Assembly: GCA_022615465.1 (NCBI GenBank)
Contig: JAKEGR010000065.1
Coordinates: forward strand, 1-15,956
DNA from: Planctomycetota bacterium
GTDB taxonomy: Bacteria; Planctomycetota; Planctomycetia; Pirellulales; Lacipirellulaceae
Direction of reading: 5' to 3'
DNA length: 15,956 bases
The translations under genes were made by a program, and so were the position numbers. The notes under the pieces are model-generated. The model searched no databases. It was not told where the DNA came from and saw only the letters and a list, made by a program, of their open reading frames with translations. Below, in pieces: positions 1-7,551 of this stretch. Every line of letters begins with the position of its first letter. Positions within the stretch are counted from its first letter, which is position 1.

Positions 1-429
1 AGCCTTCCTGGCCATTCGCGACTCCTTTCATTCAGGGGGTCGCGAATCCTACCAAAAATCCATGAATCACGTCCAGTCAACTTTGCCGCCGTAGAAAAAA
101 ACGACTCCAGCGATCACCTTGCCTCAGATTCGCGATGGCATCGCGATGCTGCTGCGTGCGGCTTACCAGTGCGACACGCCAGCGAAAATCGCCCGCAACA
201 AAACGCGTCAATTGATACGAAACGAAGAAGCACGATTCTATCACTACAAAGCGCGTAACCGCTTACCACCATTGCGAATAAATCAACGTCGATAACTTTG
301 GACAGTAAAATTAGAACGGACATAGGAGGGCGATGTTCCCGCCGAGCGAGGCACCGGGAAGGTCAATTTCACGGATTGTTGGATTGGCAGAGGCTTCGCC
401 CTCCGAGCGTTTGGCGGCTCAACCAAGGT
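1..429. other. Gene-free leader region, no supported gene
   Basis: I see no gene here with family-level support. The stretch is less GC-rich than what follows. It holds a 9-bp inverted repeat (separate entry), further copies of TCGCGA around 131-146, and one open stretch on the plus strand (about 95-295, stop TAA at 293-295) that reads as a basic peptide without a recognisable domain. An AGGAGGG at 325-330 is followed too closely by an ATG at 333, which is not in the frame of the downstream dehydrogenase. The promoter of the dehydrogenase should lie in this region, but I cannot place it convincingly. Confidence 0.5.
14..47. repeat. 9-bp perfect inverted repeat, hairpin-like
   Basis: ATTCGCGAC (14-22) and GTCGCGAAT (39-47) are exact reverse complements separated by 16 nt. 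There is no T-run after either arm, so a rho-independent terminator is not well supported. It could be a weak terminator of a gene beyond the left edge, or a protein-binding dyad. The arm core TCGCGA recurs twice near 131-146. Confidence 0.35.
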
Positions 430-1290
430 ATGCGTCAAATACGTGGGAAAAAAGCGTTCGTCACCGGTGCCGCTTCTGGCATCGGTCGAGCCGTTGCGCT
501 CCGCCTGGCTAGCGAGGGTGCAAGTCTGTTTCTTGTTGATATCGATGAAACGGGTCTCGGCGAAACGGTACAGCAAGCACTCATGGCCGGCGTCGAGGTC
601 ATTGGCCACTACTGTGACGTTAGTCAACCGGTTCAGGTCTCTGCTGCTGTCGCGGCCGTCCTGGAACACTGGGGCGGCCTCGACATCCTCGTCAATAATG
701 CGGGGATCACCTACTATGGCCGAACCGACCGCATGACCTCGGATCATTGGGATCGGCTGATGCGGATCAATCTGCATTCGCACATCCAGTTTACGCGGGA
801 GTTGTTGCCCACCCTTCTCGGCCGCCGCGAGGCCCACGTGCTCAACGTCTGCAGCGTGTTGGGCCTGATCGGGATGCCGAAAGTCACGGCCTACTGCACG
901 TCCAAGTTCGCCATGGTGGGTTTCAGCGAGTCGCTGCGAAACGAGTATGGCCGCGTTGGGCTGGGCGTCACCGCACTGTGCCCCGGATTTGTTACCACCA
1001 ACCTCTTTATGAATGCCCCACTCGAACAAGATGTCGAGCGACCCAAAATACCCCCCCGACTTATCTGCACCACCTCAGACAAGGTGGCCAAAGCTGCCAT
1101 CAAGGCCATCTACCGCAACCGCCGGCTAGTCGTGATGGAGCCGTTTGCCCGCTTCCTGGTTGTCCTGAAGCGATTTGTACCGAGCGTGCTGGATTTCGCT
1201 TTTCATCTCGGCCGTCGCAAACAGATCGAGGGGAAATTAGCCCAACTGGAAGCTGGCACACTCATCTACGGCGACATCCAGCCGCGTTAA
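430..1290 (+). CDS. SDR family NAD(P)-dependent oxidoreductase
   Basis: The product is a 286-residue classical short-chain dehydrogenase/reductase. The Rossmann motif TGAASGIG lies at residues 12-19. An Asp (D37) at the end of the second strand suggests NAD(H) preference. DV at 63-64 and NNAG at 89-92 follow, and the catalytic tetrad is N114, S142, Y155 and K159 (YCTSK). The substrate cannot be read from sequence. The basic, hydrophobic C-terminal tail resembles SDRs acting on lipid-like or steroid-like substrates, but that is a guess. The frame stays open upstream to a TTG at 298, but those codons do not resemble SDR sequence, and the family normally begins a few residues before the glycine motif, so ATG 430 is preferred. 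It has only a weak AAGG just upstream. The gene converges with rsmA, leaving 31 bp between stops. Confidence 0.9.
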   Translation: MRQIRGKKAFVTGAASGIGRAVALRLASEGASLFLVDIDETGLGETVQQALMAGVEVIGHYCDVSQPVQVSAAVAAVLEHWGGLDILVNNAGITYYGRTDRMTSDHWDRLMRINLHSHIQFTRELLPTLLGRREAHVLNVCSVLGLIGMPKVTAYCTSKFAMVGFSESLRNEYGRVGLGVTALCPGFVTTNLFMNAPLEQDVERPKIPPRLICTTSDKVAKAAIKAIYRNRRLVVMEPFARFLVVLKRFVPSVLDFAFHLGRRKQIEGKLAQLEAGTLIYGDIQPR

Positions 1291-1321
1291 TGTGAGCGGA
1301 GTCATTCAGAAAATCGGGCTG

Positions 1322-2227
1322 CTAGGGTCTCCAGTCTGGTGCAGCGGCACGAAGTCGCTCGGTCAGTTCGAGCAGCGTGGGTATCGGAAGTTGCTCGGTT
1401 CGCGCGTCGGCGGAGAAGCCCATGCCGTCGAGAATTGCATCGACTTGAGCTTTCGCGAGGTGCCGCTTCATGGCGGAAAGGACGTTTGCCCGCAAGAATT
1501 TTCGGCGGTGAAGGAACAATGCCTTGGTAAGTTGATGAAAGTACCGCAAGTCGGGAATCGCGTTTCGGCGGTCGAGGTCGATGACCAGGCGAATGATGGC
1601 GGATGTGACTTTCGGCTGGGGCCAGAAGACGGATGGGGACAGGGTACGTACAATCTCAGCCCGACACTGGCTTTGGATCCAGACGCTCAGTGCGCTGTAA
1701 TCCTTGGTCGAGGGCAAGGCGACAATTCGGTCAGCCAGTTCCTTCTGAATCGTGGCCGTCATGGAATGCGGCACATGCGGACACAAGAGCAGATTCGACA
1801 GCACCGGCGTGGCAATGTTGTAAGGTAGATTCGCGACGAGCTTTAGTCGCCGGCCGGGAATCGCCGAGAGCTGCTCTCCAAGGATGGCAAGGAGGCGATC
1901 ATCGAAATGGTTCTTGTTGTGAAGTGCGTCGAAATGGAGCATGGTCACGTTCGGAAGATCGATCAACTGCTCGCTGGCCAATTCGAACAAATGGCCGTCG
2001 ATTTCGACGGTAACGACCGCTCCTGCCCGCTCGGCCATGAGTGTGGTGAGCGAACCAGTCCCCGTTCCTACCTCAAGCACCACATCGTCGCCAGTTAGTT
2101 CGGCCGCATCGACGATCACCTGGTGCAAATTCAGATCAATCAAGAAGTTCTGCCCATGCCGCGTGGCCGGCCTGATGCCCATCTCGCGGAAACGTTCTAT
2201 GAGGAAGGTCTTGGTTTGACGTGCCAT
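1322..2227 (-). CDS. rsmA: 16S rRNA (adenine1518-N6/adenine1519-N6)-dimethyltransferase (KsgA/RsmA)
   Basis: This 301-residue SAM-dependent enzyme dimethylates two adjacent adenines in the 3' terminal hairpin of 16S rRNA during small-subunit maturation. Family signatures are in order: HGQNFLID (24-31), the SAM loop EVGTGTGSLT (52-61), acidic E75 after strand 2, D100, and the catalytic NLPY motif (133-136) followed by NIATP. The C-terminal third carries the usual basic helical domain. E. coli KsgA is about 273 residues, so this one is slightly long. The frame is open 30 codons further upstream, but the start MARQTKTF at 2227 fits the family. I see no good Shine-Dalgarno site. It is the last gene of the minus-strand block, 96 bp after ribE, and converges with the SDR gene. 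Confidence 0.93.
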   Translation of the reverse strand: MARQTKTFLIERFREMGIRPATRHGQNFLIDLNLHQVIVDAAELTGDDVVLEVGTGTGSLTTLMAERAGAVVTVEIDGHLFELASEQLIDLPNVTMLHFDALHNKNHFDDRLLAILGEQLSAIPGRRLKLVANLPYNIATPVLSNLLLCPHVPHSMTATIQKELADRIVALPSTKDYSALSVWIQSQCRAEIVRTLSPSVFWPQPKVTSAIIRLVIDLDRRNAIPDLRYFHQLTKALFLHRRKFLRANVLSAMKRHLAKAQVDAILDGMGFSADARTEQLPIPTLLELTERLRAAAPDWRP

Positions 2228-2323
2228 TCGAAGGTGGGAAACAGAGCGAGGTGGAAAATGAAGGCCAGTTGCGTGGTTGAAACAACGGATGGACCAGAAC
2301 GAGGCCGCCAAGCACATTCGTCC

Positions 2324-2929
2324 TCATGAAGGCGACGGCTTATTGCCTTGCAGTTGCTGTTGAACGTATTTGGCGAGGACGTCTGTCTCGAGGTTGACGC
2401 GGTCGCCATTCTGTCGCCGGCCGAGCGTCGTGACGGTCAGTGTGTGGGGAATCAGTGCCACGCTGAAGCGATCGTCCTCCACGTCGACGAGGGTCAAGCT
2501 GACACCGTCGACCGCAATCGAGCCTTTGCTGGCCATCTGTTGCATTTGCGGCTGAGGCGCCCGGTACCACATCTTGCACCAGTCGGCGTCGTCGTGCCTC
2601 GCAACGACGATGCCGACGGCATCGACGTGACCCAGGACGTAATGCCCACCGACAGCATCGCCCACGCGCAGCGACGGTTCGACATTGACCACGCCACCGG
2701 CGGTAAGCTCGCCCAGATTGGTCCTCGAAAGCGTTTCTTCGCCCGCCTGAAACGACAGGCAATCGTCGTCGACTGCCACGACGGTGAGACAACAGCCATT
2801 GAGCGCTATGCTGTCTCCGACCGCCGTTTTGGCGGCAAGTACGGGGATGCGGATCACCAGCCGGACGCCCGGCGGTTCCGCGATCACATTGGCCACTTCG
2901 GCCAGCGATTGGACCAAACCTGTGAACAT
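2324..2929 (-). CDS. ribE: Riboflavin synthase (alpha subunit)
   Basis: Riboflavin synthase dismutates two 6,7-dimethyl-8-ribityllumazines to riboflavin and a pyrimidinedione, the last step of riboflavin synthesis. The 201-residue protein shows the tandem beta-barrel duplication of the family. It has the near-invariant start MFTGLV and, in the first barrel, DSIALNGCCLTVV (39-51). Next comes GGHYVLGHVD (94-103) at the start of the second barrel, then KGSIAVDGVSLTLV (135-148). Length matches the usual 195-220. A GAGG lies about 10 nt before the ATG. The gene is 66 bp downstream of pssA on the same strand and so is probably co-transcribed. I see no room for, or sign of, an FMN riboswitch in that gap, and none of the other rib genes is adjacent. 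Confidence 0.93.
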   Translation of the reverse strand: MFTGLVQSLAEVANVIAEPPGVRLVIRIPVLAAKTAVGDSIALNGCCLTVVAVDDDCLSFQAGEETLSRTNLGELTAGGVVNVEPSLRVGDAVGGHYVLGHVDAVGIVVARHDDADWCKMWYRAPQPQMQQMASKGSIAVDGVSLTLVDVEDDRFSVALIPHTLTVTTLGRRQNGDRVNLETDVLAKYVQQQLQGNKPSPS

Positions 2930-2995
2930 TGTTTGTAGCCTCGGCTGTTGGTTCCTGAGGTGGAGATGTTGGCAGCCCCAGGGCGGCTGACGTAG

Positions 2996-3880
2996 TTAGA
3001 ACAGTGGTTCCTCCTGCCGCCGACGGTGCCACAGCAGATCCCAGGCAAACCGCAGGGGCGGACCACCAACGAACAGAAAACAAAGCAGTGGCACCGCGTA
3101 ATGTGGCTTGATCGACACAGCCATCACGGCAAACAAAATGCCTACCACATGGGCAAAGCTGCGGTGGCCCTGCACGAACTGTGACAGGGGATGCGGGTAC
3201 CGGATACGCGACACCATGAGCAGGGCCACGACGATCGAAAACAGGGGCAGCAACCGCTGCATCCACCAGTCGTAGCCGCTATAGGTCTCAAAACCAATAT
3301 CGTTACGCAGCTTGTACGACAGGATGGCAAAACTGGCAATCGTGGCTGCTGCCGCGGGCGTGGGCAAACCGGCAAACGCTACGTGATCGTCGTCTGAACC
3401 GCTTTCCACATTGAACCGGGCCAGGCGCAATGCTGCACAGCAGGCGAACAAGGCGGCGATGCTCCAGATCGCTTCGTTGTGAACATTGGTAAATTGGGGG
3501 CACACTTTCACCAGGAGAATCGCGGGCGCGACGCCAAACGACACTAAATCGACCAGACTATCAAGCTGCGCGCCGAACTCGCTGACGCCGCGCGTAATTC
3601 GCGCCAATTGACCGTCGACAGCATCAAACAACATCGCCACGAGAATCAACGCGCCGCACAACATAAGATTGTGTGTCGGATCCTCGCTGCCGATCACGCC
3701 GATCCATTCCGGCGGGGAGTCGATTCTCGTGGCCGGCACGGACGCCACCTGCTTGGGATCGTTGTCCAGCGGCACCGGTTTATCGATCCGTGATACGACG
3801 GCAATCGCGAAGAAGCCGCAGAGTAAATTGCCTAGCGTGAAGAGCGTAGGCAAAACAGCGACAGCACGAATTGGTTTCAT
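2996..3880 (-). CDS. pssA: CDP-diacylglycerol--serine O-phosphatidyltransferase (PssA)
   Basis: This membrane enzyme makes phosphatidylserine from CDP-diacylglycerol and serine. The CDP-alcohol phosphatidyltransferase signature DG-xx-AR-x8-G-xxx-D-xxx-D is complete: D86, D89-G90, A93-R94, G103, D107 and D111. Several hydrophobic segments follow (about 10-30, 72-86, 112-125, 140-150, 175-190, 212-226, 245-280). The product is 294 residues. The specific assignment to PssA rather than another family member rests on the very close psd gene upstream (48 bp), since the two catalyse successive steps to phosphatidylethanolamine. An unusual feature is the polar, proline-rich stretch at about 33-70 between the first hydrophobic segment and the catalytic region, which many bacterial PssA proteins lack. 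I see no clear Shine-Dalgarno site before ATG 3880. Confidence 0.9.
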   Translation of the reverse strand: MKPIRAVAVLPTLFTLGNLLCGFFAIAVVSRIDKPVPLDNDPKQVASVPATRIDSPPEWIGVIGSEDPTHNLMLCGALILVAMLFDAVDGQLARITRGVSEFGAQLDSLVDLVSFGVAPAILLVKVCPQFTNVHNEAIWSIAALFACCAALRLARFNVESGSDDDHVAFAGLPTPAAAATIASFAILSYKLRNDIGFETYSGYDWWMQRLLPLFSIVVALLMVSRIRYPHPLSQFVQGHRSFAHVVGILFAVMAVSIKPHYAVPLLCFLFVGGPPLRFAWDLLWHRRRQEEPLF

Positions 3881-3928
3881 GGCAGGATCGCTCGCAAAGG
3901 GGCGGAGACCGGCGCGACTGGGCGAACA

Positions 3929-4906
3929 CTATTCGGATTTCCAGCGGGCAAGGATGTGGCTGCCGGCGCAAACCGAATCGCCTGGTCGGACAGCGACTTC
4001 CACTTCGTCAGCCGGCAGAATCAATTCGGTACGCGAGCCAAGCTTAATCATACCAAACTTTTCCCCCCGTGCGACCGGCTGCCCTGGTCGCAGGGCGCAA
4101 ACAATGCGCCGGGCAATCAGGCCCGAGATTTGCCGGACTGCAAAACGGCGATGAGGAGCGTCCAATTCCTCGAATCCGATCCACATCGATTCGTTTCTCT
4201 CGGCGCTTTCCGGCCGCATGGCGTTGAGGAACTCGCCCGGTTTGTAGTGCATTTCCACGACCCGGCCCGCCAGCGGCGCGCGGTTGATATGGACGTTGAA
4301 GAGCGACAGGAAAATGCCAACCCGCACGGCTGGGCCACCCAAGAAGTCGTAATGGTCCAGGCGCGTGACTTCGACGACGGTGCCATCGGCTGGAGATAAG
4401 ATCGCACGGGGAGATTCCGGCGGAATGCGTCGCGGATCGCGAAAAAAGTAAAGTACCAGTGCCAGGGTGCCAGCAGGGAAGATGGCCATGAATTTCCAGA
4501 TGCCGCCAAGCCCTAAGAGGAGGGCGATCCCTGCTACCAGCGGCCAACCCATGAGTTGCAACTCGACCAGTCCCCAGCGGGTAAACGGCAAGTTGTCTCG
4601 CCAACGGAATCGGTCGTGTTCGGGCCGCCAGCGAGCTGAACACTGGGTGCAGCAGTATTTCAAGTCGCGAGGATCAAGGACCTCGTGAGGTGCGCCGTTG
4701 GCATCGCCTTCACGGAGCCTGGCCATGCGTTCCACATAACGGGGCCAGAAACGTCTCAGGTACCAGCGCCGGAGTCGCCCCCATGCCAACTCGACTTGGT
4801 AACAGACGCCCCCGCCCGGTTGAACGCTTAACGCGTCGCTCCGTGGCAGGTCCTCGATCAGCGGTTGTTGGGGCATGGTGGACATCGTAGGGTTGAATTC
4901 TCGCAT
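3929..4906 (-). CDS. psd: Phosphatidylserine decarboxylase, with N-terminal extension
   Basis: Phosphatidylserine decarboxylase converts phosphatidylserine to phosphatidylethanolamine using a pyruvoyl cofactor formed by self-cleavage. The catalytic domain occupies about residues 115-325. It has a hydrophobic hairpin (118-154), YFFRDPRR (153-160), SPADGTVVEV (171-180), the FNVHINRAP stretch (203-211), and the processing site KLGSRTELILP, where cleavage before S291 would give the pyruvoyl group. The GSR form is that of the short psd type of about 210-230 residues. Here about 110 extra residues precede the domain, including a basic amphipathic stretch and CCTQC at 85-89. Other ATGs lie at codons 8 and 11. 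The first is chosen because GGTGGTGAT lies just upstream. The gene is first in the psd-pssA-ribE-rsmA block and is preceded by a transposase remnant. Confidence 0.92.
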   Translation of the reverse strand: MREFNPTMSTMPQQPLIEDLPRSDALSVQPGGGVCYQVELAWGRLRRWYLRRFWPRYVERMARLREGDANGAPHEVLDPRDLKYCCTQCSARWRPEHDRFRWRDNLPFTRWGLVELQLMGWPLVAGIALLLGLGGIWKFMAIFPAGTLALVLYFFRDPRRIPPESPRAILSPADGTVVEVTRLDHYDFLGGPAVRVGIFLSLFNVHINRAPLAGRVVEMHYKPGEFLNAMRPESAERNESMWIGFEELDAPHRRFAVRQISGLIARRIVCALRPGQPVARGEKFGMIKLGSRTELILPADEVEVAVRPGDSVCAGSHILARWKSE

Positions 4907-4917
4907 TCTTGATCACC

Positions 4918-5010
4918 ACCCCGTTGCGGGCCGAGGCCCTCGAAGCAGCCCACCAACAGCATCCGGAAGTTGATGCCCGCCGGAATGCCGGGCCGGCCCA
5001 GCGTGTCAGG
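4918..5010 (-). pseudogene. Decayed transposase fragment (DUF772 / InsH-type N-terminal domain)
   Basis: Between the rhamnosidase stop and the psd start, one minus-strand frame reads VPDTLGRPGIPAGINFRMLL and then VGCFEGLGPQRG. This closely follows the conserved N-terminal block of IS5/IS1182-type transposases, recalled as a GRPG-I-PPG-YFRMLLVGYFEG--SQRG pattern. The resemblance stops abruptly after QRG, where the usual IAWR-ADSLSLR continuation is missing. There is no start codon, no DDE region and no visible terminal inverted repeat. Only about 30 codons survive, so this is a relic, not an active element. The frame stays open upstream into the last codons of the rhamnosidase gene, so the left junction is not defined. 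The identification is from remembered family consensus, not from a search. Confidence 0.6.
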
Positions 5011-5015
5011 GACTG

Positions 5016-7367
5016 TCAGTTCGTCCCGACTACTGGTTCCATCAGGGTTTGCGCGCCGCTGCGCAGCGGCTTCGGCGTGCCGGAAGGCAGGATGGCCGTT
5101 GCCTCGACGCCATTGGGGATTTCGGTTTCGAGCCGGAACGTCTTGCCGTCGGTGCGCCAGCGGCTGACCACGCGGCCCGCCGGCGTTTGTAGGGTTGCCT
5201 CAGCGTTCGCCAGCGCGCCGGGGTTTGGCGCGATGAGAATCTTCTGCCACCCGACGCCACCCGGCGGCTGCCGGATGCCTGCGACATAGCCGTAATACCA
5301 CTCCATGACGTGACCTAGCATGCAGTGGTTGAGCGATTGATAGCCGTCCATGATGGCGTCCCAAGTCTCCGGAAGCGAGGTCATGCCTTTTTTCAGAATG
5401 CCGCCGTAGCTGCCCGTGCCGTCGCGAGAATAGACGCGATGCAGGATGTCCGATCGTCCGGCTTGGGCGAGTGCGCGGATGAAATAGACATGGCCGATGT
5501 CGCCGGGCGTCTGCTGCCAGCCGCGCTGCTCCAGATCGGCGATGATATCGTCCACGAGCAACGCGCGGTCGGCGGACGGAACGAGTTCGGCGCACAGGGC
5601 CATGGCGTTGGCGCACTGCGGACTGCCGTTGTGGCGGAGTTTGCGCGTCGCCGGATCCTGGAAGTGGCGACGGAAATCCGCCGCGATGCGCGCGTGCAAT
5701 TCACGATATTTCCGCGCGTCGTCCGGGCGACCCAGCGTTTCGGCGGCCCGCGCAACCGTCAGCGCGCACAGCCCCCAGGTGGCGGTGGCGGAAAGTTCGG
5801 TGGGCGTAAAACGCGATGGTCCGGGCGGCTGACCGTGCCCGTAATCATACCAGTCACCCAAGCCCCCTGGCGCGAGGCCGTCCTTGGCGTTGGTCTGGAT
5901 GTAGTCGGTGAACCGTCGCATCATGTCGAAGTTGTCCCGCAGGATTTGCGGGTCGCCGTACCACTCGTAATGCAGCCACGGCGTCATTACCGCCGCCGCG
6001 CCCCATTCGACCGTCCAGTTGAAGTCGTCGGGGAATTTGCCCGCCGGATAACTCGGAGCCACGGTCAGCACGCGCCCGCTTGTCTCCTGCGCGTCGCGAA
6101 TGTCGCGGGCGATTTTGGCCAGCCACGCGCGACTGTCGTAACGATACTGGAAGCTGGGCGCGAGCAGGTAGGAACACTCCAGCCAGCCGAGCTTCTCGCG
6201 GTGCGGGCAATCCGTCATCACCCAACTCATGTTCGCACGCATGGCGGCGTCAATGATCCGGTGCGTCCCGTTGTAAAGCTCGCTGGAACAGCGGAACGTG
6301 CCCGCTTCCGGCAGCCCGGCGCGAACGTTCACCAGTTCCAGCCGGCGGATGACAGGCAGGCCTTGCGGGTTGGCGTGGCCCGCCGGCACGGCGCCCGTGA
6401 CCTCAACGAACTGCATGCCGAGGTAGAACGAAACCCACTGATGCGTCAGCGGCTTTCCGTCCGTGACGATCTCGCAGCCGACGATATAGGCGCCGAACAA
6501 CCGGTCCTTGTCATTCTTGTGTTCGCCGCAGCGAAAACTCACGCGGTCGCCGGACTTGCCGCCTTCCAGTTCCACCCGCAACTGCGCCGCCATGTTTTGC
6601 GGATAGCTGTAGAGAAACACATTCGGCTCCGGCGACTTGACCGAAACCGGCGATTGACAATCGAACGCGGACATATTCGGCCAGAACTGCGTCTCCAGCT
6701 TTCCCGTTGGTAACGCGGCCGCTTCACGCGCCGGTTGCCAATCGCGGTCATCAAAACCGGCGATATCCCAGCCGGGCAACTGAAGGCGCGCATCAAAATC
6801 TTCGCCGGCGTATATGTGTGAGAAAGTGATTGGACCTTCCGCGGTGTGCCAGGAAGCGTCGGTACCGAAGCTCGCGTCCGAGCCGTCCTCTTGCGTTATG
6901 GTGATTGCCGCGTTTAACAGGTAAGGCTCGGTGACGGTGCGTTGCGGACCATCCTTGTTGTAGCGGCCGGCGGGCGGGTTGGGATTATGCCAGAAGGAAT
7001 TGAAGAGCATCACGCCCACGCAGTTCGTGCCGTCCACGAGATGCGGCGTAAGATCGAAGTCGCGGTAGTAAAGCGTCTGCTCGTATTGCGACCACGGCTG
7101 GTTGATGCCCGTGGCAGCCAGCCGCCGGCCATTGACGCGCACATCGTAATCGCCCAGACCGACAATCCGCAGCGTCGCGGCGCGCGGCTTGCCGGCGAGG
7201 ACGAACTCTTTGCGGAAGAGCGGGCCAGCGGCGTTGGTCGCGCGGTCGGCTGGCGGCGCAATCCAGCGAGCGGGCTTGAACTCCTCGGCGCGGGCAGTAA
7301 CAGCGATGGCAGTGAAGATGACGAACGCCAGAAGTAGCGCGAGCCTGGAATGACAGATTTTTTGCAT
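5016..7367 (-). CDS. Secreted alpha-L-rhamnosidase, glycoside hydrolase family 78
   Basis: The enzyme should release terminal alpha-L-rhamnose from polysaccharide or glycoside substrates outside the cytoplasm. The start used is ATG 7367 (783 residues). A GTG two codons earlier is an alternative. A Sec signal peptide occupies about residues 1-27, ending in TARA before EE. Beta-sandwich domains follow: the WIAPP start, then a DYDVRVNGRRL accessory module and the HQWVSFYLGMQFVEV strand. The (alpha/alpha)6 barrel begins near 360. The GH78 acid motif appears as TDCPHREKLGWLE (385-397), a known variant of DCPQRDERxGW. The second carboxylate is E667 in LPETWD. The C-terminus ends soon after the expected final sandwich, directly before the transposase relic, so it may be slightly truncated. 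It is divergent from the oxidoreductase gene at 7552. Confidence 0.9.
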   Translation of the reverse strand: MQKICHSRLALLLAFVIFTAIAVTARAEEFKPARWIAPPADRATNAAGPLFRKEFVLAGKPRAATLRIVGLGDYDVRVNGRRLAATGINQPWSQYEQTLYYRDFDLTPHLVDGTNCVGVMLFNSFWHNPNPPAGRYNKDGPQRTVTEPYLLNAAITITQEDGSDASFGTDASWHTAEGPITFSHIYAGEDFDARLQLPGWDIAGFDDRDWQPAREAAALPTGKLETQFWPNMSAFDCQSPVSVKSPEPNVFLYSYPQNMAAQLRVELEGGKSGDRVSFRCGEHKNDKDRLFGAYIVGCEIVTDGKPLTHQWVSFYLGMQFVEVTGAVPAGHANPQGLPVIRRLELVNVRAGLPEAGTFRCSSELYNGTHRIIDAAMRANMSWVMTDCPHREKLGWLECSYLLAPSFQYRYDSRAWLAKIARDIRDAQETSGRVLTVAPSYPAGKFPDDFNWTVEWGAAAVMTPWLHYEWYGDPQILRDNFDMMRRFTDYIQTNAKDGLAPGGLGDWYDYGHGQPPGPSRFTPTELSATATWGLCALTVARAAETLGRPDDARKYRELHARIAADFRRHFQDPATRKLRHNGSPQCANAMALCAELVPSADRALLVDDIIADLEQRGWQQTPGDIGHVYFIRALAQAGRSDILHRVYSRDGTGSYGGILKKGMTSLPETWDAIMDGYQSLNHCMLGHVMEWYYGYVAGIRQPPGGVGWQKILIAPNPGALANAEATLQTPAGRVVSRWRTDGKTFRLETEIPNGVEATAILPSGTPKPLRSGAQTLMEPVVGTN

Positions 7368-7436
7368 GGCCACAGGCTATTTTCCACCCACCCGTCTGTC
7401 AAGTAGAAACTTCCTGTGGCGGGGGGTAGAAAATGG

Positions 7437-7465
7437 TTGACAGCCCGGATTGCCCATCTCAGAAT
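7437..7465 (+). promoter_or_regulatory. Candidate promoter for the Gfo/Idh/MocA oxidoreductase gene
   Basis: A perfect -35 TTGACA (7437-7442) is followed by 17 nt and CAGAAT (7460-7465, four of six matches to TATAAT). That leaves an 86-nt leader to ATG 7552. The same hexamer lies on the opposite strand at 7402-7397, facing the rhamnosidase gene, with a poor -10 (TAGCCT). Together they form the dyad CTGTCAA / TTGACAG (7396-7402 and 7437-7443). Sequence pattern only. Confidence 0.4.
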
Positions 7466-7551
7466 CGAAGACATTAGTTCGGGGCGACTCTCTTCGGGAA
7501 GGTCCCGCGAACCTCGAAAACCCGTGAACAGTTACAATCCTTGAGCTTTCC

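Noticed and set aside
333..512. ATG after AGGAGGG upstream of the dehydrogenase, as a gene start
   Set aside because: The spacing of the purine run to the ATG is only 2-3 nt, and the frame stops at 512 after 59 codons with no protein likeness. The dehydrogenase is in another frame.
2930..2995. FMN riboswitch before ribE
   Set aside because: The gap is only 66 bp and lacks the conserved multi-helix RFN pattern. ribE sits mid-block behind pssA.
5325..6713. Long plus-strand open frame (462 codons) inside the rhamnosidase gene
   Set aside because: The opposite strand encodes a clear GH78 protein over the whole stretch. The plus frame has no domain and is rich in Arg, Ala and Val, as expected for an antisense shadow in GC-rich DNA.
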